Under the pieces are notes generated by a model, which saw nothing but the letters and a program-made list of their open reading frames with translations, was not told where the DNA came from and did not search any database. This document shows, piece by piece, positions 1-12,312 of a DNA stretch of 64,000 bases (position 1 is the first letter of the stretch; each line of letters opens with the position of its first letter). The DNA comes from Mesostigma viride. Taxonomy: Eukaryota; Streptophyta; Mesostigmatophyceae; Mesostigmatales; Mesostigmataceae. The translations under genes were made by a program, and so were the position numbers. The DNA lies in the NCBI GenBank assembly GCA_009746045.1, contig RPFO01000164.1, positions 1,000,256 through 1,064,255 on the forward strand. Reading direction: 5' to 3'.

Positions 1-87
1 CTTCGGCTATATTATTTCATGGTTACCGAGGATTTCCTACGGGTTACTGATGTGATGGTGTTTTTTTGCGGTTTTGCATGGGTTCAG

Positions 88-1976
88 GACGGAGATATGC
101 CGTTTTAGTGGCCTGAGGATCTACCCAGGCCATGGGTGCCGCTTCGTCCGGGGTGATGGCCAGGTTAGTCATGAACGCACATCATATTTTTCATTTCAGG
201 CGCGAAGAATTCGGCTCGCCTCGCTCGCTCCCTGTTATCAGCCAGATTATAAGAGCACGACGTTTGCAATGGCCGCCGTACCGTGCAGGTCTTCGTGTTC
301 CTGAGCTCGAAGACCAAGCATTATTTCCACAACAAGCTCAAGCCCTCCAAGCTTGCCTGGACTGCGCTCTACCGCCGCCAGCACAAGAAGGTAAGGCGCA
401 TTATGCAGTAATTTGGCGTAAGAATGGCGGCATGCACTGCGGTAGGGGATACACGTAGGATTGCGTCTGGTTCGCGGGTCGATAGTTAGACTTCGTCTTT
501 TTACATGGTCTGTATCAGTTGAACGGGGGATGCTAGTGTAAATGTGACGTAATGGCAAGATGTGACCAAGTTATGAATTTTAAATATGATTTATCGCTGC
601 GGGATGCGATTGTTGACCCGCAACGGTGTCCACAAGAATAGGAACGAATAATCGTGCTGAGAGTTTTATGCTACCTGGACATCTAGGGGCCGCTTGTAAT
701 CCCTTATTGTCCTGTCGACCCTGGGAGATGGGTTAATGGAAGCATCAAGGTTTGGGCTGCGCCACTACCGCCTTTCACGCTTTCAGTTGGGCAATACCTA
801 TGCGGAAGGCAATGCCGAGACATCATAGCTGCACGGGATATGCAAGCATGACACATGGGGCGATTCCAACAAGAAAATCGGAGGTTGTCAATTTCTTGCC
901 AGGCATCTCAGCGATGCGCTCGTGAGCTGTGATGACCTCTGCGGCAAGGCCATGGCTGGTATACGTAGCTGTATGCACCATCTTGGGGGGGTGTAGGACC
1001 ATGTTCTGACCAAGGAGGATGGAGAGGAGGATCCCGCGGGTATTTTAATTCGATTGAGGTCGAGTGGTGGGGCAACCCTGGTAGCCATGATGCGGCCAGC
1101 CCAGCTTGGCACTTAAATTTTTTATGCAACATATAACATTTGTTCTATGTAATCACAAATGTGACATGTTTATGTATGTGTAGATGCGAACGTGGCACTA
1201 TACATGATGGGCCGACTGGTCTTGTATTCACTGCACAAGTTGTTTCCGTACTGCTGTATAGTCTGTCGGTGTCCATTGAGACCGGCAGCAGCAGCAGCAG
1301 CAGCAGCATTAATCATAGGGGGCGTACGTGGCCCACCAGGACGGCTTCCAGTAGGTCTGCCATAGCGGAGACGTTCCCAATAGCTGCACTGTGCAGGACG
1401 GAATGGAATAAAATGATCTTGGTCGGGGAGATAGCAGGCATTGATTGGACACTGGCAGGGTGTGGCGCATGGTCTGGTTACTCTGCCTGGTTGGGACATG
1501 GCGTCACTGCAACGGGCGTGCATGTAGTTTGTAAGGGCCAGGTTCATTAGGGGAGATGAAAGCCGAGGCCCCAGTGATGCCACCTGACGGGCCTCGTGGT
1601 TCACCGCGCATGGTGCGCTGTAGATAGCTTAGAATAGCTTGGCACGTAGGAATGGCGGGAAGCAACCGTGCTTTAGATGTCATTTTACGTACCAAGGTCG
1701 CGAAGCTGTCTCTCTATATCTATCCATCCATCCATCCATCCATCCATCCATCCATCCATCCATCCATCCATCCATCCATCCATCCATCCATCCATCCATC
1801 CATCCATCCATCCATCCATCCATCCATCCATCCATCCATCCATCCATCCATCCATCCATCCATCCATCCATCCATCCATCCATCCATCCATCCATCCATC
1901 CATCCATCCATCCATCCATCCATCCATCTCCCGCTCTCTTTCTCTCTCCCTCCCTCCCTCTGTCTGTCTCTCTCTG

Positions 1977-2026
<50 letters not shown>

Positions 2027-2034
2027 TCTATCTC

Positions 2035-2110
<76 letters not shown>

Positions 2111-3273
2111 CCCCCCCCCCCCCCTCTCCCTCTCCCTCTCCCTCACTCTCTCTTGCTCTCTGTGTCTGTGTGCTTGTGCTGAGAAGGACATGTGACAGAG
2201 AGACAGCTTTGAGGTTTATTAGGGGACTTGAATGTCCTTGGAAGGGGCTTGGAGCGTTTAGTCAAGAGAGCGAGTGTGTCATACCCAGTAGGATGCTCAG
2301 GATTGGTTTTATGTGCACTCACGCCAACGCCGATACACAATGCACGACACCGACTTGGTTATGTCGCCTCGCCGCGCCCCCCTTTCCATTGCCGTGTCCA
2401 GGGCACAACTGAGGAGGTGGCCCGCAAGAAGCGCCGGACGACGTCCAAGGCGATTGGCCGGTCAATTGGCTCCACCCCTCTGGAGGTCATCGTGAAGAAG
2501 CGCTCTGAGAAGACCGAGGTCCGGGCGGCGGCGCGTGATGCTGCTCTCCGGTACGTGGCACCCCTTGCTGTGGTCGCGGCCGCACCTGCCCCTTTTCAGG
2601 CGGCGGCCGCTGTGTGTGAATGCCTGGTGGATGGTGTTGGCCGTTCTCTTTTCGGATCATGCCCATGCCAGCGTGTTGTGGTCACATGACATGGGGCTGG
2701 TGGGTAGGCAGGCTGCGACGTTCCCTGGCATGGCTCCAGGTCTAAGCTGGTTTCCGCCATGGCAAGGAAGATAGGCTAGGCTGGCTGTTGTCACTGGGTG
2801 TGCTCTGCCCATCGGGGACGTGGTGGAGCATGCAGGCGGTGTGGGCACGGGCATATGCCGTATCACTATGGCACAGGTTCATGCGCAGCATTTCTGTATC
2901 TTCCCTGTTTTTTTATTTTTGTGGGTTCATGCAGCTGGCTTGATGTTGGGAATGGCTGAGATGTAGGGAGAAGGCTTGTCTCATTGAGATAGGGAGAAGT
3001 CGCGTGGGGACATGGCCCATCAGCAGTTTTTGCTGCTGTCATGGGGTAGAGCATGCTACGGTTAGTGATGATGCAAGCTTCTGACATTGTGTTGTGGTGC
3101 CTCTGTCCGCCGCGCTCCTGTCGGGCCACAGTGAGATCAAGGAGCGCGTGAAGAAGGCGAAGGATGACAAGAAGTCGAAGAAGGCGGAGTTTGCGGGCAA
3201 GAAGGCGGCTGCCGCCAAGCCAGTGACCAAGGCTGCCCCAGCGGCCGCCAAGCCAAAGGGTGGCAAGAGATAA
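88..3273 (+). CDS. RPL24: Cytosolic 60S ribosomal protein eL24 (5' end outside window)
   Basis: This is a large-subunit ribosomal protein of the cytosolic ribosome. Four exons join in phase: 88-163, 289-390, 2402-2550 and 3132-3273 (TAA stop). The first visible exon reads [14 protein letters not shown], the zinc-ribbon-like start of eL24. The second reads [18 protein letters not shown] followed by LYRRQHKK, nearly identical to plant eL24. The third carries the basic RKKRR stretch, and the last is a Lys/Ala-rich tail ending KGGKR. About 155 residues are visible, close to the usual length of roughly 160. Exon 88-163 begins in mid-codon after an acceptor (ttcag), so the initiator exon with the first few residues lies upstream of the window. 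All junctions are GT-AG. The 2 kb intron 391-2401 holds a very long TCCA microsatellite and a CT/C tract. Identity is certain; only the start is missing. Confidence 0.96.
1722..1927. repeat. (TCCA)n microsatellite, about 50 copies
   Basis: An almost perfect tetranucleotide array lies inside an eL24 intron. It is open in several frames on both strands, giving artefactual Ile-His-Pro-Ser and Met-Asp-Gly-Trp proteins. Confidence 0.98.
1928..2157. repeat. (CT)n tract with an internal C homopolymer
   Basis: A long CT microsatellite directly follows the TCCA array and is broken by a run of about 18 C near 2107-2124. Together the two arrays make more than 430 bp of simple repeat in one eL24 intron. 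Confidence 0.97.
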
Positions 3274-3977
3274 TTTGCGTGTTTGACGCGAAAGCATGCG
3301 CATAACTTATTCTGTTCCTTACAGGGCTTTGGGTATCCATGGTGCCAAGGGATCTTGCGGAGCACGGGGCGGAATGATTGGGTTCGAGCAGAGGCTGTAT
3401 TCCCAGGTCCCGCTCGAGCTGGCTGCGTATCGTTGCACGGGTGATGGAAGCACCGTGCCATTAGGCCATACTGCACCCAGCCTATCAGCTTCCATAAAAT
3501 TTAGAGGCAACAAACATGTATGATACTTAAATAATAACAATGTCTTCCTGTGAAGGGGTGTTGCTGTAGCTTGCCTGCACACTGGACGGCATTCGCCGTT
3601 AGTTTTGAAGGTACTGCTGTCTATCGAGTAATCAATCCAATTTGGAGGCATCAATTGCATGCGCAAGGGGCAGAGCGCGTCCAGTGATCTGCACCACATG
3701 CCATATCAGAGGTAAGCTGAAGTGTCTCTCGATCAAGCTACTGTCAGGCCGCGGCCTAAGTGCGTGAACATGCACTGAAGGCGTGCCACAGATAATCCGA
3801 TGAGGTACTTTTCTACGCGGATACTTCACCCGCTGGTTTTAAATTAAAAATATAATTACTTACAGCAGAGTGACATCACTCAAACCACAGCAAACGCCCA
3901 GCTATAAACCTATATACAGAGCCATGTCAAAGCTCTATACTACGATAAGACCAATGGCAACTCCTAACGGGAGGAAC
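3274..3977. other. Intergenic, nothing recognised
   Basis: This is the 3' flank of eL24. I see no exon-like segment, repeat array or RNA gene here. Confidence 0.6.
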
Positions 3978-4441
3978 CTAATAGCCCTGCTGCACCGCAA
4001 AATCAGCCCGCGTGCGGCGGAGCATGATGTCAGCCATGTCCCGAGTCAGCGCCACCGACAAGCGCGCTGACGCCAATATGACGTCCAGGTCCGCGCCGAC
4101 CATGGGGCCCGCTGGCCCTCCAGGTCCAGCCGGTCCTCCCGGAGCCGGCAACACTCCTTGAAGAAGGCGGAGGTCAGGGGCCCCATGGCCCCAAAATCCT
4201 CCAGGACAAAGGGCACCACACAATGGTGCCCGACGTACGTCGCCGTAGGCCAGGAGCTTGGCCCCTCCGCCCGGTCCGCCGTGTAACCTGCCGTGAGGGA
4301 GGCCCCAGCCACGTGGCTAAGAGCCAAGGGCCGCGCCACCGAAACGTCAATAAGCAGATGCCGGCCACCCCCCTCAAAGTCTAGCACCACGATGTCAGGC
4401 CAGTGGTTGGCCGGGGGAATAGAAGGCAGCGCCATCCGCAT
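3978..4441 (-). mobile_element. Non-LTR retrotransposon ORF2 C-terminal fragment
   Basis: Two overlapping minus-strand frames (4441-4046 and 4223-3978) together encode LPSIPPANHWPDIVVLDFEG, then PFVLEDFGAMGP, then a tail ending LRRTRADFAV. The D-V-x-V region followed by a G-P-x-(T/S) helix and an RLSVALTR-type C-terminus resembles the segment downstream of the reverse transcriptase in algal and plant LINE-like elements. At least one frameshift separates the frames and no RT palm is present, so the copy is dead and 5'-truncated. A second, diverged copy of the same region lies on the opposite strand at about 4500-4752. The family assignment is by resemblance only. Confidence 0.6.
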
Positions 4442-4499
4442 CCTCGGACCGGATGTTCGCGTGGGGGAAAACTTTTTAATAAATATAGAATGAGGGGCC

Positions 4500-4752
4500 C
4501 CACCGGGTCATCCCCTTTGTCCTTGAGGAGTTCGGGGCCATGGGCCCAAAGACAGCGGAGTTTTTCCACGAGTGCTGCCAGCGCCGTGAAGACTGCCTCG
4601 ACCTCGAGGGTCAGACCGCCCCGCATGGTCGGCCCGCACGTGGTCCTCGTATATATTGGCGGCAGCGCCTGTCACTCGCCCTCACTCGCACCGTGGCTGA
4701 TGTGTTATTCCGCCGCACCCGGGCCGACTTTGTCGCGACCCATCCAGTCTAG
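4500..4752 (+). mobile_element. Second copy of the LINE-like C-terminal fragment, inverted
   Basis: The frame encodes PFVLEEFGAMGPKTAEFF, RREDCLDLEGQ and RLSLALTRTVADVLFRRTRA, clearly homologous to the minus-strand copy at 3978-4441. The two copies are head to head with about 60 bp between them. Amino-acid differences and small indels show they diverged before or after two separate insertions, so this is not a fresh palindromic duplication. Confidence 0.6.
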
Positions 4753-5353
4753 ATCCCTTCCAGGCCTGCATGGTGGGCCGGCAGCACTGTTGCTGCGTGT
4801 AGTTTGGTGATGTATAGTTAGTTGTACCTTGTGCAGCTGGCGTGATCCTTGGATGTCCGTGTCAGATTACTATTAATTTCTTCAGGGATATTCTCCCAGT
4901 AATCGGGTTTTTCCTTATGTTGCATGCCCATCTCACCTCCGTAATCTATCATTCTCAATGAATATATAGATTGTCTCCTTGGTATATACATTCCTGGGCA
5001 GAACTAGCTCGAGACCCGTATATCAAAGACAACCTTAGGTCGGACGTTGAAAGAATGTATTTGAAAGAAGAATTTAAACAGAGAAATTTATAACAGAGCT
5101 CATTCTGCGTTACAGCTTATTGCCAGTAACAGTGTTGGAACAGGCAGTAGAATCCAAGTGCCTAGGCTCTTCCATGGCAAAATGTAGGCATCTGCAAAGC
5201 TATCTGTGAGGTCGAGAGGTCATTCTGGCAGTCAGAAGGCTAGATGTCCAGGACGTACATTCTGATCAGAATGAGGACGTACATGCCCGTATTCTCACCC
5301 AACTGCCTTCATAGTCAAATCATGCAGCAGACATTTGTTCTGCCATTGGAATA
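4753..5353. other. Intergenic, nothing recognised
   Basis: AT-richer DNA between the retroelement fragments and the convergent minus-strand EF-hand gene. No repeat or exon is supported. Confidence 0.5.
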
Positions 5354-8300
5354 TCAAAAGGTGACATCATCCTCCTCCGGCCCATGCTCCTCTGGCGTGT
5401 TTTCGTGGTCCAAGTCCACCAGCTTGTCTACCAGCCTCTCTTGGAAAACAGGCTCCCCTACCGCAGATGCCATGGTGTCTAGTGACGCAAACAGGTCCGA
5501 CGCGGTTGCCTTGCTGCCTGGGCTCGTGTCCAGCCATGTTAGTGCGGCCACGGGGTCCTTGTACTCTGCTTGTTCCTCCGTACTTTCATTGCTAGCAGCG
5601 TACCCCAGTGACCGGCAGATGCGCAGCAACTCTTCCATTTCCAGCCACCCGGCTCCCTCCTTGTCTAAATATCCAAAGAGCGCCATATACTGGTACTTCT
5701 TTGGAAGGAGAACCCATAACCTGCAGAGAGATGCAGCAAGAAAACCACGTATAATCACGGTGTTACTATGTGACACGAGCATGGTAGAGCAGGCCAGGAT
5801 AATGGCTGCCACTTCAGAGACATGAGATATACCCATGGCACTGACTGGGCAACGGGCCCAGCAAGGATGGCACAGGCATGGAGCAAATACCAGCACAAAT
5901 GGCATCAAATCTGCGTCACATCCATGTGACGGCATTCGTTCATGCCCCCAACCTGAACAAGACTCATGGCAATTGGCGACACATCCGATTCTCCAGCTTG
6001 TGACACGTGCCACTTGGGCACGCATTCACGCTGCTTTCGTCGCCCTAGCCACGAGATTCTGGGTAGATGTCATGCAAACACTGTCACATCGGCTGGCCAG
6101 CAAGGCACGACAATGCTGGTGCGGTGATGGCACGCCCCCGGAGACACCATCAGGTGCACAGCCAATGCCCGCGATGGAGGTATTGCAGGAGGTGCATTGC
6201 TAACAATGCCTACATTGCTCTGTCTGTATACAGTTTGGTCACTGCGATATCTAATGCCTCCAAGAAACTAAAACACCTGACGCCCCATCCGGCTATACCC
6301 TGGTAAGCTTGAACAGGCCGTGTGTGTGCTGCCCATCAAAGGAACTTCTGTTCTCCTGTGTACTAGAGAACGCAGCTTACATCCCCACAAGACTCTAGCA
6401 GGAACATGTTGCATTCAAGCACCACAAACATGCCAGCAAGGCACACTGGGAGGGCCCACTCACCCACTCAACTGCTCAAGCACCTGACCCGGCATCCATA
6501 CCACTCCAAGAAAAGCCCTTGGGGCAGAAGAATAGTCCATGGCCAGCTTCTCCAGCACAGCCTCCCTCCACCCACCTGTCCTTGAGGCCCCGCTTCACGG
6601 CCTGGAGGAAACTGGCATCTGGCACAGAGGCCGTGCCCGCCTGCATGACCGACTCAAACTCGGTGCGGGAGACCTTTGGGCTGTCCCGCTCCAAAAAGGG
6701 CCGAGTCAGCTCGTTCGCTTGGCCCTCGGCGTCTGCCGTGCTGCCACCCGCAACTTCAAGAATGGTCCGCAGCGCGCTAGCCTCGACCAGGCCTGCATGG
6801 GGTGACGTCAGCAAGGCGGCAGAGGAAAAATTAGCAGCGATGGATGCATAGCGGTGTTGTTTGCCACCCAAAGCAGTAGGAAAACCTTCCCTGATCCGCA
6901 AGTGAAGGATTTCCGGGTAGTCGCCGGATTATCCATACGCCCAAGTGGTTAGCTCACCTGTACTCACAGTCACGCCACGCGTTGCTACCTGTACTCACTC
7001 ACGCCATATCAAGGAGACAACCAGCGCACGCCATATGTATGGAAATGTTCATATGTGTTCATATGTATGGAAATGTTCGTATGTATGGAAATGTTCATAT
7101 GTGTTCATATGTATGGAAATGTTCATATGTATGGAAATGTTCATGTGTATGGAAATGTTCATATGTGTTCATATGTATGGAAATGTTCATATGTATGGAA
7201 ATGTTCATGTGTATGGAAATGTTCATATGCATGGAAATGTTCATATGCATGGAAATGTACCTATGTGTTCATATGTATGGAGATGTTCATATGCATGGAA
7301 ATGTACGTATGTGTTCATATGTATAGAAATGTTCATATGTATGGAAATGTACATAACCTGCCATTGCAAGCCTATAGGAAACAACGACATGCATGTGCCA
7401 CAAGCATCTGTTAAGACGATGGTGCCGCCACGATCGGATGCACTTGATTTAAGTTCAGAGTACAAACGCCCCACATGGCCAAGTGCCAGGCAGACGATGG
7501 ATCCTCGCTTGGGAGGATGCCGGGAGAAACCGCGCCTGTGCTTCGGCAAGGCACGGTTTCCATCATAGCACCCATTCGCCTGTGTGCATCACGATTTCCT
7601 GATGACATCGAGACAGCTAGCGCAGGCCTGAAACCGGGAAGATCTGGACCATGGAAGCTCACGATAACATGCCCATCCTTTTCACACCTGATACATGGAT
7701 GAGCAACCTGTCATCGCGTAAGCGGTGAAAAACGGCAGGCAGGGATCGCTGGACACCCGACAACCTGAACCTTTGAAACACACAACCTTTGAAACACACA
7801 ACCTTTGAAACACACAACCTTTGAAACACACAACCTTTGAAACACACAACCTTTGAAACACACAACCTTTGAAACACACAACCTTTGAAACAGACAACCT
7901 TTGAAACAGACAACCTTTGAAACACACAACCTTTGAAACAGACAACCTTTGAAACAGACAACCTTTGAAACACACAACCTTTGAAACACACAACCTTTGA
8001 AACAGACAACCTTTGAAACAGACAACCTTTGAAACACACAACCTTTGAAACACACAACCTTTGAAACACACAACCTTTGAAACACACAACCTTTGAAACA
8101 CACAACCTTTGAAACACACAACCTATTGTTCATACAACTACGTACATGTGCAACATGTAGCTATCAACCATACAACCTGCCCAGAGAAGCACAATGCCAA
8201 AGAGTGCAGAATGCCATCAGCTGGAACCCTCGCCTCGTCATAACTTATCTCATATCATACGAGTATATAATACATAATCTATTTTACTACATCACACAAA

Positions 8301-11300
8301 CACATCAGAATGGATCGCAGAGAGTGGAGGTTTTTGCTATGCTCCACAGAGGACACCGTGGCCAAGGGTTTTAAGCGCCATACCTGTCTGGTCTGCATCC
8401 ATGGCCAGGAAGCACTCGGTGATGATGCCCGGGCGGTCGAGCTCCGTGGACGGGCCAGGGACAACCGCTGCTGCTGCCAACAGCAATCGGCACCACAGAG
8501 AGGAGCATCCCATGGGGTTGAAGGGTTTGTTAGCAACGGGCAGGCGTACGGAAAGCATGCTGGAAACATGGATGCCAGCAGAGCCAGACATGTGCAGCAA
8601 ATAGCTGCGCTTGTGCTGCCGATTTGCAGCGGAAATGGGAACTAGCGGAAATGGGAACTATCAAGCTATACCCTATACGTCATCGGGGAGCAAGCAAACC
8701 TGATGTCATGCTCTTGGTAGTGTTCTATTGGTGCCGACAGCACGCCTATATGAGCCCCAATATGTGCCCCTGTATGCGCCCAAGTATGGCCCCGCGCATC
8801 TCCCCGGGGCATGCCGTAGACCAGTGTTTCTAGTAGTGTGCCAAAAACCCTTACTAAAAACACTGCCGTAGACCACGGCTCCGCGAGGTAGGTGTGGGGG
8901 AGCGGTCGGGCGGCGAGGGTGGGAACAGGGGACGTGAGAGAACATAGATTTAAAAAGTGCCGAGATGGTACCAAGGTGCAGCAACGGTGGCCGCACGGGA
9001 AACAAACAAGAGCCGCCATAGGCTCAACGTGCTCAGCCTGCTCGACCACCCAGCCTTAAGAGCACCACCATTTATGCTGGCAACCGAGGATCCCATGGGA
9101 CACACGCTGGCATTAGAGCCCGCATCTTTTGCCCACCCGTGCGCGCAGGCATACTGCAACCACCCGTCACTGGATGTCTTCTTGATACTGCCGCCACCCG
9201 TGGATCTGATCGCGACCGCTCTGAGAACCATCTTGTGAGGCAACCACCCATGGGCACCAAGCTTGTAGCGCTCAGGGCGACACACGTGCGTCTTATCACC
9301 GGACTAGTAGCAATTATATGCTACTGTCATCTGTATGTCACCCGACTAGTAGCAATTATATGCTATTATCATCTGTATGTCACCCGACTAGTAGCAATTA
9401 TATGCTACTGTCATCTGTATGTCACCCGACTAGTAGCAATTATATGCTACTGTCATCTGTATGTCACCCGACTAGTAGCAACTATATGCTATTATCATCT
9501 GTATGTCACCCGACTAGTAGCAATTATATGCTACTGTCATCTGTATGTCACCCGACTAGTAGCAATTATATGCTATTATCATCTGTATGTCACCCGACTA
9601 GTAGCAAATATCACGTACCTGTTGCTTGGGCCGGCGGCACCGCGTCCGCATGTTCCGCCAACCACTGCGATAGCCAGCGCAGCATGTTGAGCGGCTTCCA
9701 GTCGTCCGCCCTCCACCCATCCACCCAGAACGCGCCACCTGCCAGGTCCACGCTGTACGCCTCTGCTTGCTGCATCATGGCCACGAGTCCCTCACGCAGA
9801 AGGGGTAGCACCTCCGCCTCCAGGTAGGCGCCATTCTCCGCCGGGTGATGGTAGTTAACGGCTGGGAGGGGCATGGGGAAAGAAATCATGGGTTGGGGGA
9901 AGATTGACCAGGTGTGTGTCATGTGTCCGCGGGGTTAGAAACTGGCAAAGTAAAAATGAGACGAGTGCCGCACAATGCGGCGGTTCCACTTACAATCCCC
10001 ACCAAGTAAGGACTGGTTATGTGATTAATTTGCCACATTTACATTTTTATGTATGGGCCACCACGCCAGGACAACACCCCAGTACCATAGAGTGCTTCCA
10101 TGCTAAGCGGGAAAGCCTGCGGATGGCCGCATATGTTAGCATTACACCTAACAACACCAATACCCAAGTTCTATCACAGCTACCCATTTTCGCGAAGCGA
10201 CATGCAAGGATCGCCCATTCGTCGCCCCCACGCTGTGGGTGAACACAACTCATGCGGCAAGCAGCGGCCACGCTTGGTACCCACCTCTATGGCACGCCGT
10301 GACACCTGCGGCCCACATCAACACACGTTCGTTATGCTAGCTGTCCCTACTAGCCAGGAGCCGAAGCCGAGAGCACTCGCACCTGGCCCACGGCCCATGC
10401 CTCTACGACCGTGGCGTTGCAGAGCCTGGAGCCATGCGATGTAAACGTTTCAGTGCATGTGTAGGTGAAGCAAGGCTGAGCGGTGGGGATGACCCACAAA
10501 ATGCCTCCCCCGCTAGGCCCCGGGAGGTATCCCCGTAGCCGCACGCATACTATCCCCCGATCGAATCCCCCCGCAGCAACCGGTGGCTTGCCCCCTCGCC
10601 TGCACTGTACCTGGGTCCTGTCACCAGATGCCAGCAGCAACCGGTGGCCTGCCCCCTCACCTGCGCTGGACCTGTCACCAGATGCCAGCAGCAACCGGTG
10701 GCCTGCCTCCTCCAGGCAATCGTCGGGCACATGCCGAAAAGCAACCGCGAGCCCCTTGGTCCACACCGCCTGGCCGCCACTGGCACCGGGGGGGGGCGGC
10801 CCTTCACCCTGCGCCAGCATAAAGAAACCCGCACACAGGAAAGGGGAGCATGCTGTGGGACACGTGTCGGAAGATGCTGTAGGGAACCGCGGAGGATGTA
10901 GCGAACAGGTTGAGTCCGGTTGGTTCGTCGCAGCAGAGGGGCAGGGACCCTGGATCCCCCCCCCCCCCCCCCCCCCCGCGCTGGGCGCAAATTGGGTAAC
11001 GATGCATGTGCCATTGGTGCATGATGAGGCATGAGAGGTTCCAGCCACATCATTTATACTTTAAAAACCATTTCCTTGAGCTACAAACAAATATTAGGGA
11101 TGAAACACACAGGAAAAGTCATCATAGGGTTCGCTACTGCCCGCTGTGTGCACCCGACACAGGATAAGATGCCGACACGAGGATAAGGATGGCCGCGTCA
11201 TCGCCCACAATTGCACGCTCCCTGCCACCTCGCTGGCCTTGCTCTACCTGGCAGGTGCTTGCTCCCTACCAGTTCCCTTCCTTTGCCCTGCCTGCTTTAT

Positions 11301-11571
11301 CACTTTCCTTGCTCTACCCGTACCTTGCCGGCCTCGGCCGGTGCACCCGCAGCCCCCACACCGGCCTCCCTGTCCCCCATGATAATGCTGGCCGCCGCCT
11401 CCATGTCCTCCGCGCACACCATGTCCCCAAGCCGGGCGTCGCCGACGAGGCGCATCAGGTGCGACCGCAGGCCCCCTGGCTGCTGCATGATGTCGGGCAG
11501 GTTGGCCTGTAGCGCGGCGCCACATGTCCGCAGGATATCGTCCCGAAAGGAGGTCGAGGGTGCCACCCCGT
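5354..11571 (-). CDS. EF-hand protein with a probable DPY30/RIIa-like segment (5' end not found)
   Basis: Five exons are visible on the minus strand: 11571-11324, 9861-9619, 8467-8384, 6792-6576 and 5720-5354 (TGA). The last four join in matching phases. The 9.6 kb exon encodes YLEAEVLPLLREGL, then KPLNMLRWLSQWLAEH. This spacing resembles the two helices of DPY30/RIIa docking domains, common in axonemal proteins. An EF-hand is split by an intron: AMDADQTG ends one exon and GLVEAS starts the next, giving D-x-D-x-T-G-x-L. A degenerate EF-hand, YLDKEGAGWLEMEE, lies in the last exon, and the protein ends in an acidic tail (PEEDDVTF). The 11.3 kb exon (RDDILRTC..LPDIMQQPGG) ends in phase 0, but the best acceptor at 9861 needs phase 1. 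Either a weak acceptor at 9835 is used or an exon was missed. It also starts in mid-codon, so more exons lie upstream. A calcium-responsive scaffold or ciliary role is inference. Confidence 0.65.
7040..7347. repeat. Minisatellite, 18/28 bp units (TATGGAAATGTTCATATG)
   Basis: Units of the 18-mer TATGGAAATGTTCATATG, some extended by TGTTCATATG, are repeated about 14 times within an intron of the minus-strand EF-hand gene. Open frames across it are repeat artefacts. Confidence 0.95.
7621..7680 (+). repeat. Diverged copy of the dispersed CAGGCC..CCATGG repeat
   Basis: The sequence GCAGGCC..GGACCATGG..GCTC here is a degraded match to the repeat end found better preserved at 37992, 42991 and 60330. 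A partial start (ATCAAGGAGACAACCAGCGC) also lies at 7010-7030. Remnants of that repeat therefore occur inside this gene's introns. Confidence 0.55.
7773..8125. repeat. 16-bp minisatellite (CCTTTGAAACACACAA)
   Basis: About 22 tandem units of CCTTTGAAACA(C/G)ACAA lie in an intron of the EF-hand gene. Because 16 is not a multiple of 3 and the unit lacks stops, all three minus frames stay open and give spurious FKGCVFQRL-type proteins. Confidence 0.97.
9299..9606. repeat. 42-bp minisatellite, about 7 copies
   Basis: Seven near-identical 42-bp units start ACCCGACTAGTAGCAATTAT and differ at a C/T position in the centre. The array stops 12 bp short of the 3' edge (9619) of the YLEAEV exon on the minus strand, so it occupies the start of that exon's downstream intron. 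Confidence 0.96.
10590..10725. repeat. Short minisatellite (CAGCAGCAACCGGTGGC..)
   Basis: Two to three tandem copies of a unit of about 54 bp contain CCAGATGCCAGCAGCAACCG. They lie in the intron between the 11.3 kb and 9.8 kb exons of the EF-hand gene. A run of about 20 C follows at 10957-10977. Confidence 0.85.
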
Positions 11572-11576
11572 CTGTA

Positions 11577-12097
11577 GATCAAGGAAGATGAGAGGGGGAA
11601 AGAGACGAATTTCGGGGGGTAGGGGTGGGGGGGTCAGGGAAAGGGATAAGAAACAGAGGGGCTCCATCATGTACGGACACGTCAGTTCATGGGCCTCGCT
11701 AGAAGAAGGGGGCATGGTGGAGGCAGGCAATCTCTAGCCTCATCCTTCAGAGACCTCTAGTTAGATTGTCTAATTTTATGCACATGCCAGAGCGCTGTAC
11801 TTGGCATTGGCCAGTTGAATCAGATATAGGTACATCAGGTTTCTTTTCTCACTTGGCATGCAAATATTGCACGTAATAAATGAAAGCGAGCGTCACTGAT
11901 TCTATCCCTTCCGAGCTGCAGATGCAAACGCTAATTCTTTGGCTTCACCAGATCCTCTGCGATTATCGGGAAAATGGCGTGCTTCTAATGTGCTCGCTTG
12001 CATGAACCTCTCGTCTCTCAGTCCAGGTCAACTGCTCTGCATGTGCACTTTTGGCGGATGGCAGATATAAACCCTGGCAGAACGAGACTCTAAATAA
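11577..12097. other. Upstream intron or 5' flank of the EF-hand gene
   Basis: No convincing further exon of the minus-strand gene was found here, although the 11571 acceptor needs an upstream exon ending in phase 1. Confidence 0.4.
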
Positions 12098-12312
12098 ATT
12101 GCCTTGAGCAAATTTACAATTCCAAAGTACAACAAGGAGATCCTCCCCAGCAAATTCACATCAATGGGGATTAGAAAACGAGAAGAAATAGATGCCAAGC
12201 GCAAATTGCCTTGCGCAAATTTACAATTCCAAAGTACAACAAGGAGATCCTCCCCAGCAAATTCACATAAAGGGGAATTAGAAAACGAGCAGAAATAGAT
12301 GCCAAGCGCTTC
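12098..12312. repeat. 107-bp direct tandem duplication
   Basis: Two adjacent 107-bp copies begin near AATTGCCTTGAGCAAATTTA and end AAATAGATGCCAAGCGC. They differ by a few substitutions only (GAGC/GCGC, TCAATGGGG/TAAAGGGGA), so the duplication is recent. Confidence 0.93.

Noticed and set aside
1639-2412. Long open frames of Ile-His-Pro-Ser, Ser-Leu or Met-Asp-Gly-Trp repeats
   Set aside because: They are translations of the TCCA and CT microsatellites inside an eL24 intron and are open on both strands.
7659-8133. Three minus-strand open frames with FKGCVFQRL-type repeats
   Set aside because: A stop-free 16-bp minisatellite in an intron of the EF-hand gene keeps all frames open; no start, domain or exon border supports a gene.
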